A stretch of 64,000 bases of DNA from Molossus alvarezi (lineage: Eukaryota; Chordata; Mammalia; Chiroptera; Molossidae), in the NCBI GenBank assembly GCA_037176705.1, contig JBAWUJ010000072.1, positions 248,001-312,000 of the forward strand, in the 5' to 3' direction. Position numbers and translations under genes: made by a program. Shown in pieces: positions 21,604 to 35,145 of the stretch; position 1 is the first letter of the stretch; the number at the start of each line of letters is the position of its first letter. The notes below the pieces were generated by a model that saw nothing but the letters and a program-made list of their open reading frames with translations, did not search any database and was not told the origin of the DNA.

Positions 21604-23430
21604 CTGGTGTACTTTCTGTGCAGAATAATATAATTACATTCAGTTCAAGAGCAGAATGCAAACCTTAATACGGTTGCAGTGTCAAATTGACTGTTTAGGG
21701 GCTCTCTGTTCGAAGAACTGTGTTCCAATAGACAACCTTCTTCAAATAATATCCAAATACTGAGTAAAAGGTTCTAGGGCTATACCCAGTTCACACGTCC
21801 TTGAACCACCACTGTTGTACTGTTTTTCAGATTACGTGTTCTTAGCACAGTTGTGGAAAGTATTGATTTAAGGTAATGTGGCAACCTAACTGTTGATAGG
21901 TCCTTAGACATACTTTTCCCTCTAGTTTATTTGTAGGAGAGTGTGTACAAAACAAACCTACTCCAAATGAACTGTGTTAGAACTCTTCAGTAGCACAAAA
22001 GTCACGTCCATGAAGCCTAGAGCGTGAGGCTCCTCAAAGCATATGTTGTTTTGGTTAAGTGTTTAAGAAATGTCCATTTGTAAAGGTGGAATCACACTTA
22101 AACTTAGGAGTGTAAGTTTCTTTCTCTTGTGCCAGACAAAGAGACACAAGACTTGCTGGTGCAGTCTTGGATACACTGAATTCTGGGCAAAATGCTGTGA
22201 GAGCCAGGGGCCACATTCACTCAGTGGCCTGTTTTTCCTTGGGAAGTTAAGTACCTTGGCAGGGAAAGTGTGAACAATCATGTTCTAGTCAACTAACTGT
22301 TGGAATGATTAAATATTTCCATTTGGGTTAAGTTAATGGACAGATGTTGAGTAACATGAACACTTTCATGTACACTCTCCTCGTTTTGTGGAGAGATCCA
22401 GTCATATCATGGAAAGAACAACTAGGACAGAGCACACTTATGTGTAGAATCCAAAGTTATCCCTTTTTGTGTTCTGTGTGGTTCATGGTTTCAAAGATTG
22501 GATCGTATTGAAGCCCATTTTTGAAGGCCATACATGGAAAATTTTTGGTTTCTTCTGTAGCAGTTGGTTTCCCATGATTCTTACTCAGAACAGTGAACCA
22601 ACATATGGTCAAGACTGAATCAATGGAAAGATTGATAACTACTGGTGTTACTCATGTTCATTCGTGAAGCAGTGAAATAGAACACATATAAAGTGATGTA
22701 GTTGAAACATTGGTTGTCTACATGCATGGAGTAAATCCATGAATTGGAAGACACTGACAATTCCATGGGTTTTTCACATTGAACATCTCTGTGAATTAGA
22801 ACCAGAGGAGTTTTCTAGAGAAAATGCACTTGTACAGAGGACCTGGGTATCCATTTCAATTACTTTCACACTAATTCTGCCCGGGGTGCAGGCCATACTA
22901 TCCATTGGAGTGTGAAACAGTGTTGTAAGTAAATGCAGGTGTCTGCCTTCTTTCCTATGTGACAAGAAAAGCCAACCTGTACTAGTTGATGAGGCAGCTT
23001 CTCAACATACCACGTTCTAGCCTTGGATATGTGTTGTTGCCTGGAAGTGTCTAGGAGTCATCTTGATATCCAATAAATGCTGGGCAGCAGAAATCAAAAA
23101 CATTGGTTAGGGCAACATTCAGGTCAGGGAAATCTATACCCTATTCAGTTCTACATACATTCTTTAAAGTTGTTACCGAATGAATCAGTGTCATTCTTGG
23201 ATCCTGCAGGCATTTCACTGTTAGGACCGATGTCCTTAAAAAACATAAGGAGTAGGTACCTATTTTCTCCTGAAAATTCAAAGTAAGCACTTTCCATCAT
23301 TGTGAAATGCTGGAATTGTACCTTGTTCATGAATGAAATCTCCTGAACCTATCTTTATAATTCCCTGTGACATATTCAGCGTATTTCTTTATAACTGACA
23401 AGCAGTCAATCCTCTTATTCAATCCATTAT

Positions 23431-25381
23431 AACAAAAAGTGATCAATTTAAAAGAGGGAGTGTCAGTGTTTGAACAATGGACATGGATTCACTTGATTCA
23501 AGACTCTTTCCCCGAAGAACCTATGGGAATACACTGGCATAGTCAAAAGTGTTCATGACTGGAGTTCTTTCTGTGCAGAATAATATAATAACATTCAGTT
23601 CAAGAGCAGAATGCAAACCTTAATAGGGTTGCAGTGTCAAATTGACTGTTTAGTGGCTCTCTCTTCTAAGAACTGTGTTCCAATAGACAACCTTCTTCAA
23701 ATAATATCCAAATATTGAGTAAAAGGTTCTAGGGCTATACCCAGTTCACACATCCTTGAACCACCACTGTTGCACTGCTTTTCAGATTACGTGTTCTTAG
23801 CACAGTTGTGGAAAGTATTGATTTAAGGTAATGTGGCAACCTAACTGTTGATAGGTCCTTAGACATACTTTTCACTCTAATTTGTTTGTAGGAGAGTGTA
23901 TACAAAGCAAACCTATTCCAAATGAACTGTGTTAGAACTCTTCAGTAGCAAAAAAGTCACTTCCATGAAGCCTAGAGCGTGAGGCTCCTCAAAGCATATG
24001 TTGTTTTGGTTAAGTGTTTAAGAAATGTCCATTTGTAAAGGTGGAATCACACTTAAACTTAGGAGTGTAAGTTTCTTTCTCTTTTTCCAGACAAGGACAC
24101 ACAAGACTTGCTGGTGCAGTCTGGATACACTGAATTCTGGGCAAAATTCTGTGAGAGCCAGGGGCCACCTTCACTCAGTGGCATGTTTTTCCTTGGTTAG
24201 TTAAGTACCTTTGCAGGGAAAGTGTGAACAATCAGGTTTTAGTCAAACAACTGTTGGAATGATTGAATATTTCCATTTGGGTTAAGTTAATGCACAGATC
24301 TTGAGTAACATGAACACTTTCATGTACACTCTCCTCGTTTTGTGGAGAGATCCAGTCATATCATGGAAAGAACAACTAGGACAGAGCACACATGTGTAGA
24401 ATCCAAAGTTATCCCTTTTTGTGTTCTGTGTTGATCATGGTTTCAAAGATTGGATCGTATTGAAGCCCATTTTTGAAGGCCATACTTGGAAAAAGTTTGG
24501 TTTCTGCTGTAGCAGTTGGTTTCGCATGATTCTTACTCAGAACAGTGAACCAAAATATGGTCAAGACTGAATCAATGGAAAGATTGATAACTACTGGTGT
24601 TACACATGTGCATTCTTGAAGCAGTGAAAATGAACACATGTAAAGTGATGTAGTTGAAACATTGGTTGTCAACATGCAAGGAGTAAATCCATGAATTGGA
24701 AGACACTGACAATTCCATGGGTTTTTCACATTGAACATCTTTGTGAATTAGAAGAAGAGGAGTGTTCTAGAGATAATGCACTTGTACAGTGGACCTGGGT
24801 TATCATTTCAATGACTAACACACTAATTATGCCCAGGGTGCAGGGCATACTTTCCATTGGAGTGTGAAACAGTGTTGTAAGTAAATGCAGGTGTCTGCCT
24901 TCTTTCCCATGTGACAAGAAAAGTCAACCTGTACTAGTTGATGAGGCAGCTTTTCAACATACTACGTTTTAGCCTTGATATGTGTTTTTGCCTGGAAGTG
25001 TCTAGGAGTCATCTTGATATCCAATAAATGTTGGGCTGCAGAAACCAAACACATTGGTTAGCGCAACATTCAGGTCATGGAAATCTATACCGTATTCAGT
25101 TCTATATACATTCTTTAAAGTTGTTACCGAATGAATCAGTGTCATTCTTGAATCCTGCATACATTTCACTGTTTGGACCGATTTCCTCAAAACACATAAG
25201 GAGTAGATACCTGTTTTCTACTGAGAATTCAAAGTAAGCACTTTCCATCATTGTGAAATGCTGGAATTGAACCTTGTTCATGAATGAAATCTCCTGAACC
25301 TGTCTTTATAATTCCCTGTGACAAATTCAGCCTATTTCTTGATAACTGACAAGTAATCAATCCTCTTATTCTAGCCATTAT
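23431..25381 (+). repeat. Satellite monomer A, unit 3
   Basis: 1951 bp. A private change at about 24555 (ccaaaatatgg, elsewhere ccaacatatgg) converts a Cys codon to Phe in the shadow frame on the minus strand. No gene is seen. Confidence 0.93.
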
Positions 25382-27344
25382 AACAAAAATGTGATCCATT
25401 GAAAAGAGGGAGTGTCATTCTTTGAACAATGGTCATGGATTCACTTGTTTCAAGACTCTTTCCCCGAAGAACCTATGGGAATACACTGGGATAGTCAAAA
25501 GTGTTCATGACTGGTGTTCTTTCTGTGCAGAATAATATAATAACATTCAGTTCAAGAGCAGAATGCAAACCTTAATACGGTTGCAGTGTTAAATTGACTG
25601 TTTAATGGCTCTCTCTTCTAAGAATTGTGTTCTAATAGACATCCTTCTTCAGATAATATCCAAATATTGAGTAAAAGGTTCTAGGGCTATACCCAGTTCA
25701 CACGTCCTTGAACCACCACTGTTGTACTGTTTTTCAGATTACGTGTTCTTAGCACAGTTGTGGAAAGTATTGATTTAAGGTAATGTGGCAACCTAACTGT
25801 TGATAGGTCCATAGACATACTTTTCACTCTAGTTTGTTTGTAGGAGAGTGTATACAAACCAAACCTATTCCAAATGAACTGTGTGATTACTCTTCACTTC
25901 AGTGCACAAAAATCATTTCCATGAAGCCTAGAGCGTGAGGCTCCTCAAAGCATATGTTGTTTTGGTTAAGTGTTTAAGAAGTGTCCATTTGTAAAGGTGG
26001 AATCACACTTAAACTTAGGAGTGTAAGTTTCTTTCTCTTGTTCCAGACAAAGACACACTAGACTTGCTGGTGCAGTCTTGGATACACTAAATTCTGGGCA
26101 AAATTCTGTGAGAGCCAGGGGCCACATTCACTCAGTGGCATATTTTTTTTTTTGGTAAGTTAAATACCTTTGCAGGGAACGTGTGAACAATCATGTTTTA
26201 GTCAAACAACTGTTGGAATGATTGACTATTTCCATTTGGGTTAAGTTAATGCACAGATCTTGAGTAACATGAACATTTTCTTGTACACTCTCCTCGTTTA
26301 GGGGAGAGATCCAGTCATATCATGGAAAGAACAACTAGGACAGAGCACACTTATGTGTACAATCCAAAGTTATCCCTTTTTGTGTTCTGTGTTGTTCATG
26401 GTTTCAAAAATTGGATCGTATTGAAGCCCATTTTTGAAGGCCATACTTGGAAAAAGATTGCTTTCTGCTGTAGCAGTTGGTTTCGCATGATTCTTACTCA
26501 GAACAGTGAACCAACATATGGTCAAGACTGAATCAATGGAAGGATTGATAACTACTGGTGTTACACATGTTCATTCGTGAAGCAGTGAAACTGAACACAT
26601 GTAAAGTGATGTAGTTGAAACACTGGTTGTCTACATGCAAGGAGTAAATCCATGAATTGGAAGACACTGACAATTCCATGGGTTTTTCACATTGAACATC
26701 TCTGTGAATTAGAACCAGAGGAGTTTTCTAGGGAAAATACACTTGTACAGTGGACCTGGGTATCCACTTCCATTACTTACACCCTAATTCTGCCCGGGGT
26801 GCAGGCCATACTTTCCATTGGAGTGTGAAACAGTGTTGTAAGTAAATGCAGGTGTCTGCCTTCTTTCCCATGTGACAAGAAAAGTCAACCTGTAGTAGTT
26901 GATGAGGCAGCTTCTCAACATACTACGTTTTAGCCTTGGATATGTGTTGTTTGCCTGGAAGTGTCTAGGAGTCATCTTGATATCCAATAAATGCTGGGCT
27001 GCAGAAATCAAACACATTGGTTAGGGCAACATTCAGGTCATGGAAATCTATACCCTATTCAGTTCTACATACATTCTTTAAAGTTGTTACCGAATGAATC
27101 AGTGTCATTCTTGGATCCTGCAGGCATTTCACTGTTTGGACCGATGTCCTCAAAACACATAAGGAGTAGATACCTGTTTTCTCCTGAGAATTCAAAGTAA
27201 GCACTTTCCATCATTGTGAAATGCTGGAATTGTACCTTGTTCATGAATGAAATCTCCTGAACCTATCTTTATAATTCCCTGTGACACATTCAGCCTATTT
27301 CTTGATAACTGACAAGTAATCAATCCTCTTATTCAAGCCATTAT
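25382..27344 (+). repeat. Satellite monomer B, unit 3
   Basis: 1963 bp. It has G at the site that is C in units 1 and 2 (cattggttaggg near 27015). The B-specific T-run is at about 26143-26153. No gene is seen. Confidence 0.93.
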
Positions 27345-27485
27345 AACAAAAAAGTGATCATTTTAAAAGAGGGAGTGTCAGTCATTGAACAATGGTCATG
27401 GATTCACTTGTTTCAAGACTCTTTTCCCGAAGAACCTATGGGAATACACTGGCATAGTCAAAAGTGTTCATGACTGGTGTACTTT

Positions 27486-27748
27486 TTTTCTTTTTTTTTT
27501 TTTTTATGAATTTTTATTTATTTTTTTGTTACAGATATTTTACCTTTTTACCCCATTGGCACCCCCCACCCCACCCCCCCTCCACCCTGTCCCCGGCTTA
27601 GTTGTCCATGTCCATTGGTCATGCATACATCCATATAAGTTCTTTGGTTTATCTCTTCCCCCCCCCCACCCCCCATCCCCTCTTCTGTCAGTCTGTGCCC
27701 TACTTCCATGTGTCTGGGTCTACTGTATTCCTCAGATTGTTATGTTCA
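27486..27748 (-). other. L1 3' UTR, poly(A) signal and tail, unit 3
   Basis: Tail, AATAAA motifs and two G-rich tracts (C-rich on the plus strand near 27562-27595 and 27656-27680) are as in the other units. Confidence 0.85.
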
Positions 27749-30700
27749 TTATATTCCGTATATAAGTGAGATCATGTGGTATTTGTCTTTTTCTGCTTGG
27801 CTTCTTTCACTTAGGATAATACTTTCCAGGTCCCTCCATGTCGTCTCAAAGGATAAGAGATCTTTCTCTCTTACCGCTGCATAGTACTCCATTGTGTATA
27901 TGTACCACAGCTTCTTTATCCATTCTGCTACTGGTGGACACTTGGGCTGTTTCCAGATCTTAGCTATTGTAAATAGTGCTGCTATGAACATGGGGGTACT
28001 TATATTCTTCCTGATTGGTGTTTCAGGCTTCTTAGGGTATATTCCCAGCAGTGGGATCACTGGGTCAAATGGAAGTTCAATTCTTAACTTTTTGAGGTAG
28101 CCACCATATTGTTTTCCATAGCGGCTGCACCAGTCTGCATTCCCACCAGCAGTGTATTAGAGTCCCCTTTTCTCCACACCCTCGCCAACACTTGTTGTTT
28201 GATGATTTGTTGATGGCGGCCATTCTGACAGGTGTGAGGTGATACCTCATTGTTGTTTTAATTTGCATCTCTCTGATGATTAGTGATGTTGAGCATTTCT
28301 TCATATGTCTCTTGGCCATTTGTATGTCCTGTTTGGAGAGGTGTCTATTCAGCTCCTCTGCCCATTTTTCAATTGGGTTCTTTGTCTTCCTTTTGTGGAG
28401 TTGTAGGAGCACTCTATATATATTGGAAATTAACCCCTTATCTGATACATCATTGGCAATGATGTTCTCCCATACAGTGGGTTGCCTTTCCATTTTGATG
28501 ATTGTTTCTTTTGCTGTGCAGAAGCTTTGGAGTTTGATGTAGTCCCATGTGTTCATTTTCTCCTTTATTTCTGTTGCCTTAGGTGATGTATCAGTGAAAA
28601 TTCTGCTTCGTATGATGTCCGAAATTTTGTTGCCTACATTTTCTTCTAGAATTTTTATGGATTCACGGGTCACATTTAAGTCTTTTATCCATTTTGAGTT
28701 TATTTTTGTGTATGGTGTAAGTTGATGGTCTAGTTTCAGTTTTTTGCATGTAGCTGTCCAATTTTCCCAACACCATTTATTAAAGAGGCTGTCTTTACTC
28801 CACTGTATGCTCTTGCCACCTTTGTCAAATATTAATTGAGCGTATTGCCTTGGGTCCATTTCTGGGTTTTCAGTTCTGTTCCACTGGTCTATATGCCTGT
28901 TCTTGTGCCAGTACCAGGCTGTTTTGGTTACAGTCGCTTTGTAGTATAACCTGATGTGTGGTATTGTGATCCCACCTACTTTGTTCTTCTTTTTCAAGAT
29001 TGCTGTGGCTATTCGGGGTCTTTTTTGGTTCCATATGAACTTTTGAAGTATTTGTTCTAGTTCTATGAAATATGTCGTTGGTATTTTGATGGGCCTTGCA
29101 TTGAATCTATAGATTGCTTTGGGTAGTATGGACATTTTAATGATGTTAATTCTTCCAATCCATGAACAGGGTATGTGCTTCCACTTTTTTATATCTTCCT
29201 CTATTTCTTTTTTCAATGACCTGTAGTTTTCTGCAAATAGGTCCTTTACTTCTTTGGTTAAGTTTATTCCTAGGTATCGTAATTTTTTTGGAGCGATGGT
29301 AAATGGGATTGTTTTTTCAGTTTCTCTTTCTGTGAGTTCATCATTGATGTACAAGAATGCCGTCGATTTCTTGACGTTAATTTTGTATCCTGCTACTTTG
29401 CCAAATTCATTTATTAAGTCTAATAGATTTTTGATGGAGTCTTTAGGGTTTTCTATGTACAATATCATGTCATCTGCAAATAATGGCAGTTTCACTTCCT
29501 CCTTTCCAATTTGGATCCCTTTTATTTTTTCTTCATGTCCGATTGCTGTGGCTAAGACTTCCAGTACAATGTTAAATAAGAGTGGCGAAAGTGGACATCC
29601 CTGTCTTGTTCCTGTTCTTAATGGAAATGTTTTTAGTTTCTGTCCATTGAGTATGATGTTGGCTGTAGGTCTTTCATATATGGCCTTTATTATGTCGAGA
29701 TATGATCCCTCTATTCCTACATTGCTGAGCGTTTTTATCAGAAATGGATGCTGGATTTTGTCGAATGCTTTTTCAGCATCTATTGATATGATCATGTGGT
29801 TTTTATTCTTCATTTTGTTTATGTGGTGTATCACGTTTATTGATTTGCGAATATTGTACCAGCCTTGCATCCCTGGAATGAATCCCACTTGGTCATGGTG
29901 AATAATTTTTTTTGATGTATTTCTGGATCCGATTTGCTAATATTTTGTTCAGGATTTTGGCGTCTATGTTCATCGGGGATATTGGTAGTTTTCTTTCTTC
30001 GTAGTGTCTTTTTCTGGTTTTGGGAGTAGAATTATGCTGGCCTTGTAAAGCAAGTTTGGAAGTCTTCCTTCTTCTTGAATTTTTTGAAATAGTTTGAGGA
30101 GAATGGGTGTTAGTTCTCTTTTGAATGTTCGGTAAAACTCCCCCGTGAAACCATCTGGGCCTGGGCTTTTGTTTGCTGGGAGAGTCTTGATTACCTCTTC
30201 AATTTCCTTAGTTGTTATTGGTCTGTTCAAGTTTTCTATCTCTTCCGGGAATAGTTTTGGGAGACTGTGTGTTTCTAGAAATTTGTCCATTTCGCTTAGA
30301 TTGTCGAATTTGTTGCCATATAGTTGTTCATAGTAGTTGTTAACGATCTTTTGTATTTCCGTGGTGTTGGTTGTTACTTCTCCCCTTTCATTTCTGATTT
30401 TGTGTATTTGGGTTCTCTCTCTTTGTTTCTTGGTGAGTCTAGCCAAGGGTCCATCAATCTTGTTTATCTTTTCAAAAAACCAGCTCTTTGTTTCATTGAT
30501 CCTTTGAATTGTTTTTTTGGTCTCTATGTCATTTATTTCTGCTCTGATCTTTACTATTTCCTTCCTTCTACTTGCTCTGGGGTTTTCTTTTTGTTTGCTT
30601 TCTAATTCTTTAAGTTGTGAGGTTAGACAGTCAATTAGAAATTTTTCTTGTTTTTTGAGGTAGGCCTGTAGTGCTATGAACTTCCCTCTCAGAACTGCTT

Positions 30701-31572
30701 TCGCTGCATCCCATAGATTTTGTGTTGTTGTGTGTTCATTTTCATTGGTTTCCAGGAAGTTTTTGATTTCTTCCTTGATCTCCTCGGTGACCCATTCATT
30801 GTTTAATAACATGCTATTTAGCCTCCATGTGTTGAAATGTCTTTGAATGTTCTTGTTGCAATTGATTTCTAGTTTCATGCCATTGTGATCTGAGAAGATG
30901 CTTGATATGATTTCAATCTTCTTGAACTTGCAGAGATTTAGTTTGTGTCCTATCATGTGGTCTATCTTTGAGAATGTCCCATGTGCACTTGAGAAGAATG
31001 TGTATTCTGTAGTTTTGGGGTGTAATTCTCTGTAGATATCTATTAAATCCATTTGGTCTAGTGCTTCATTTAGAGTCTCTGTTTCCTTGCTAATTATTTT
31101 GCCTAGAGGATCTATCCAGTGCTGTCAACGGGGTGTTGAAGTCCCCTGCTATGATTGTATTGTTGTCGATTTCTCCTTGGAAGTCCTCCAGAAGATTTTT
31201 AATATATTTTGGTGCTCCTATATTGGGTGCCTATATGTTTATCAAGGTTATATCTTCCTGTTGGATAGAGCCTTTCAATATTATGTAGTGGCCGTCTTTG
31301 TCTCTAGTTATGGTCTTCATTTTGAAATCTATTTTATCAGATATGAGAATTGCTACCCCAGCTTTTTTTTGCTTTCCATTTGCTTGGAAAATTTTTTTCC
31401 ATCCCTTCACTTTCAACCTATGTGAGTCTTTTGTTGAGAGGTGGGTCTCTTGTAAACAACATATAGATGAGTCATGCTTTCTTATCCAATCAGCTACTCT
31501 GTGTCTCTTTATGGGAGCATTCAATCCATTGACGTTTAAGGTGATTATTGATATGTACTTATTTATTGCCAT
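27749..31572 (-). pseudogene. L1 ORF2 pseudogene, extra frameshift, unit 3
   Basis: Amber at 31231-31233. The Y-specific extra base lies in ttatttt at 31094-31100. The linker frame is open for 360 codons at 29970-31052, and the 603-codon RT block is at 28077-29888. The C-terminal piece ends at 27749 in another frame. The translated pieces are identical to those of unit 2. Confidence 0.95.
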
Positions 31573-31617
31573 TTTTGTTTAGTGTGGTTCTATTTTTCTT
31601 CCCATTTCTACTGCTAA

Positions 31618-32511
31618 TTACAGCAGTCCTTTTAACATTTCTTGCAGTGCTGGTTTGGTGCTAATGTATTCCCTTAGCCTTTTTTTGTCTGGGAAGCTCT
31701 TTATTTGATCTTCTATTTTGAATGATAGCCTTGCTGGGTAGAGTAGTCTTGGATTCAGATTCTTGTTTTTCATGACTTTGATTACTTCATGCCATTCTCT
31801 TCTGGCCTGTAGTGTTTCTTCTGAGAAGTCAGCTGAGAGCCTTATGGGGTTCCCTTTGTAGGTAACCTGTTGCTTATCTCTTGCTGCTTTTAGGATTCCC
31901 TCTTCGTCTTTAATTTGTGGCATTTTAATTACTATGTGTCTTGGAGTGGGCCTGTTTGGGTTCTTCTTACTTGGGACTCTCTGTGCTTCTTGAACTTGAA
32001 TGCCTTCTTCCTTCAACAAATTAGGGAAGTTTTCTCTCACTATTGTTTTGAATACATTCTCTATCCCTTGCTCATTTTCTTCTTCTTCGGGGACTCCTAT
32101 GATGCGAATATTATTACGTTTCCAGTTGTCCCATAGTTCTCTTAAGCTGTCTTCCTGTTTTTTAATAGTTGTTTCCTTTTGCTTTTCTGATTGGTTGATT
32201 TTTTCTACCCTGTCTTCTAATTCACTGATCCGGTCCTCAGCTTCCCCTACTCTGCTTTTTAAACCTTCCAATGTGTTTTTCATTTCGGATATGTCATTTT
32301 TTATTTCTTCTTGTTGGTTTTTAATTTCCAATTGGCTTATTTTCAGTGTCTCTATGTCCTTACTCATGCTGTTCAGCTTCCTCAAGATCATGGCTCTGAA
32401 TTCTAGCTCTGTTAACATGCCTAATTGCTCCACATTGATCTCATCTTCGGTGGAGGTGTGTTGCTCTTTCATTTGGTTTCTGTTTCTGTGTTTCACCATT
32501 TTGGCTATCAC
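31618..32511 (-). CDS. L1 ORF1p, intact 297-residue frame, unit 3
   Basis: The protein is identical to that of unit 2: coiled coil, RRM-like and C-terminal domains are all in one frame with no stop. The critical site reads ttgttt (plus strand, near 32169-32174), so the one-base slip of type X is absent. The start at 32511 is the first Met after the 5' UTR. Two adjacent units with identical ORF1 are more easily explained by recent duplication or conversion than by selection. Confidence 0.88.
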   Translation of the reverse strand: MIAKMVKHRNRNQMKEQHTSTEDEINVEQLGMLTELEFRAMILRKLNSMSKDIETLKISQLEIKNQQEEIKNDISEMKNTLEGLKSRVGEAEDRISELEDRVEKINQSEKQKETTIKKQEDSLRELWDNWKRNNIRIIGVPEEEENEQGIENVFKTIVRENFPNLLKEEGIQVQEAQRVPSKKNPNRPTPRHIVIKMPQIKDEEGILKAARDKQQVTYKGNPIRLSADFSEETLQARREWHEVIKVMKNKNLNPRLLYPARLSFKIEDQIKSFPDKKRLREYISTKPALQEMLKGLL

Positions 32512-33318
32512 TGTGGGCTTTGGAGCCTGTCAAGTTCTCCCTGTGGGTGTTGGTGTTCTGCTGTTTGTGGCTCCCTCTCCTGTGTTTAGATGAGCGAGGG
32601 AGGACCCACGTTGAACACCACTGTCAAGTCTTACTTTCCTGGTTAAAGTTGCCAGCCCAGGAAACGTACTGTTATCCTCTAGCTTTTTGCCTGGAGGCTA
32701 GCAGTCTAGGTTAATTGATGAGTTTGGGGTTGTCAGTTGATTGAAAAACTCCCTCTTGTGCTCAGCCAAGGGGCTTTCACGAGGGTGGGGCAGATGCTGG
32801 TTGTTAGTGAGCCTCAATTAGCACTTCAATGGCCCACAGGATGGGGATGGATCTCCGAGAGAGGGGCTGCTGCCTCTCCTCAGAGCCCTGGGAAGGAGCA
32901 ATGTGGCCACCCTCCTGAGTGGCTGCACTCAGCCAAAGCTCTGAGCGCGCTCCAAACCCCGAGTGTCCCGACACAGTTCCAGTCCAGTCTGCCCTCCCTC
33001 TGCCGGAGCCCAAGGTGAGTGGCTGTGGCTGTTTTAGCCTCTGTCCCGGCTGCGCTGTGGAGCCGCCTGGGAGTGTGACCCGAGGGCGCCTCTCCCAGCT
33101 GAGGCCGCTGCGGAGCTGCCGACCTTGGGCTCCCAGCCCCGTCTCGCGTCTTCGCAAGCCTACGGGGATGGAGTCAGTGTCCCTCGTTGTATGGTCCTCG
33201 CAAGCTGCTTTTCTGTTGGTTTTTCCCGTCCATTTGTCTGTGTTATAGTTGTAATTGCAGTTTGGTTCTGGGAGACGGTCTGTGTAGCTCCGTTCACTCC
33301 GCCGCCATTTTTCGGTCC
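32512..33318 (-). promoter_or_regulatory. L1 5' UTR, type Y, unit 3
   Basis: YY1-like motif at 33301-33311, antisense donor at 33011-33020. It has the Y bases gagccgcc and ctgcggag, with the X-like base cctacgggg at about 33160. Confidence 0.8.
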
Positions 33319-35145
33319 CTGGTGTACTTTCTGTGCAGAATAATATAATTACATTCAGTTCAAGAGCAGAATGCAAACCTTAATACGGTTGCAGTGTCAA
33401 ATTGACTGTTTAGGGGCTCTCTGTTCGAAGAACTGTGTTCCAATAGACAACCTTCTTCAAATAATATCCAAATACTGAGTAAAAGGTTCTAGGGCTATAC
33501 CCAGTTCACACGTCCTTGAACCACCACTGTTGTACTGTTTTTCAGATTACGTGTTCTTAGCACAGTTGTGGAAAGTATTGATTTAAGGTAATGTGGCAAC
33601 CTAACTGTTGATAGGTCCTTAGACATACTTTTCCCTCTAGTTTATTTGTAGGAGAGTGTGTACAAAACAAACCTACTCCAAATGAACTGTGTTAGAACTC
33701 TTCAGTAGCACAAAAGTCACGTCCATGAAGCCTAGAGCGTGAGGCTCCTCAAAGCATATGTTGTTTTGGTTAAGTGTTTAAGAAATGTCCATTTGTAAAG
33801 GTGGAATCACACTTAAACTTAGGAGTGTAAGTTTCTTTCTCTTGTGCCAGACAAAGAGACACAAGACTTGCTGGTGCAGTCTTGGATACACTGAATTCTG
33901 GGCAAAATGCTGTGAGAGCCAGGGGCCACATTCACTCAGTGGCCTGTTTTTCCTTGGGAAGTTAAGTACCTTGGCAGGGAAAGTGTGAACAATCATGTTC
34001 TAGTCAACTAACTGTTGGAATGATTAAATATTTCCATTTGGGTTAAGTTAATGGACAGATGTTGAGTAACATGAACACTTTCATGTACACTCTCCTCGTT
34101 TTGTGGAGAGATCCAGTCATATCATGGAAAGAACAACTAGGACAGAGCACACTTATGTGTAGAATCCAAAGTTATCCCTTTTTGTGTTCTGTGTGGTTCA
34201 TGGTTTCAAAGATTGGATCGTATTGAAGCCCATTTTTGAAGGCCATACATGGAAAATTTTTGGTTTCTTCTGTAGCAGTTGGTTTCCCATGATTCTTACT
34301 CAGAACAGTGAACCAACATATGGTCAAGACTGAATCAATGGAAAGATTGATAACTACTGGTGTTACTCATGTTCATTCGTGAAGCAGTGAAATAGAACAC
34401 ATATAAAGTGATGTAGTTGAAACATTGGTTGTCTACATGCATGGAGTAAATCCATGAATTGGAAGACACTGACAATTCCATGGGTTTTTCACATTGAACA
34501 TCTCTGTGAATTAGAACCAGAGGAGTTTTCTAGAGAAAATGCACTTGTACAGAGGACCTGGGTATCCATTTCAATTACTTTCACACTAATTCTGCCCGGG
34601 GTGCAGGCCATACTATCCATTGGAGTGTGAAACAGTGTTGTAAGTAAATGCAGGTGTCTGCCTTCTTTCCTATGTGACAAGAAAAGCCAACCTGTACTAG
34701 TTGATGAGGCAGCTTCTCAACATACCACGTTCTAGCCTTGGATATGTGTTGTTGCCTGGAAGTGTCTAGGAGTCATCTTGATATCCAATAAATGCTGGGC
34801 AGCAGAAATCAAAAACATTGGTTAGGGCAACATTCAGGTCAGGGAAATCTATACCCTATTCAGTTCTACATACATTCTTTAAAGTTGTTACCGAATGAAT
34901 CAGTGTCATTCTTGGATCCTGCAGGCATTTCACTGTTAGGACCGATGTCCTTAAAAAACATAAGGAGTAGGTACCTATTTTCTCCTGAAAATTCAAAGTA
35001 AGCACTTTCCATCATTGTGAAATGCTGGAATTGTACCTTGTTCATGAATGAAATCTCCTGAACCTATCTTTATAATTCCCTGTGACATATTCAGCGTATT
35101 TCTTTATAACTGACAAGCAGTCAATCCTCTTATTCAATCCATTAT

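Larger units (their letters stand above)
11716..23430 (+). repeat. HOR unit 2 (11,715 bp), L1 type Y
   Basis: Same length as unit 1 although it differs by two compensating one-base indels in the L1: one extra base near 19379 and one fewer at 20454. Private bases include caattgaaag near 12857, gaggcacctt near 13228 and cctatggggatgg near 21446. It shares T at 13856 only with unit 6, and gcttaggg near 15304 only with unit 1. Confidence 0.97.
15630..23430 (+). repeat. Satellite monomer C, unit 2, split by L1
   Basis: Left arm 15630-15770; right arm 21616-23430 after the second target copy at 21604-21615. The right arm carries the Y-type bases: caaatactgag near 21755, gtgtgtacaaaac near 21942, ctcagtgg near 22219, tttcttctg near 22550, ttactcatg near 22649, gcatggag near 22725, cttttcaca-type tactttcaca near 22861, and aatccatt near 23422. 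Confidence 0.93.
27486..33318 (-). mobile_element. LINE-1, near full length, degenerate (type Y), unit 3
   Basis: Flanked by ctggtgtacttt at 27474-27485 and 33319-33330. It has the Y marker set of unit 2, differing in the 5' UTR at about 33160 (cctacgggg, as in type X). ORF1 is intact and ORF2 is multiply broken. Confidence 0.96.
23431..35145 (+). repeat. HOR unit 3 (11,715 bp), L1 type Y
   Basis: Closest to unit 2 throughout the L1 and the right arm of C. It differs from unit 2 by caaaatatgg near 24552 (private), the common caaacctt near 25567, ggttaggg near 27019 (C in units 1 and 2), and cctacgggg near 33159. It lies next to unit 2, so the Y pair looks like a local duplication. Confidence 0.97.
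27345..35145 (+). repeat. Satellite monomer C, unit 3, split by L1
   Basis: Left arm 27345-27485; right arm 33331-35145 after the target copy at 33319-33330. The right arm carries the same Y markers as unit 2, including aatccatt near 35137 just before the next unit. Confidence 0.93.
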
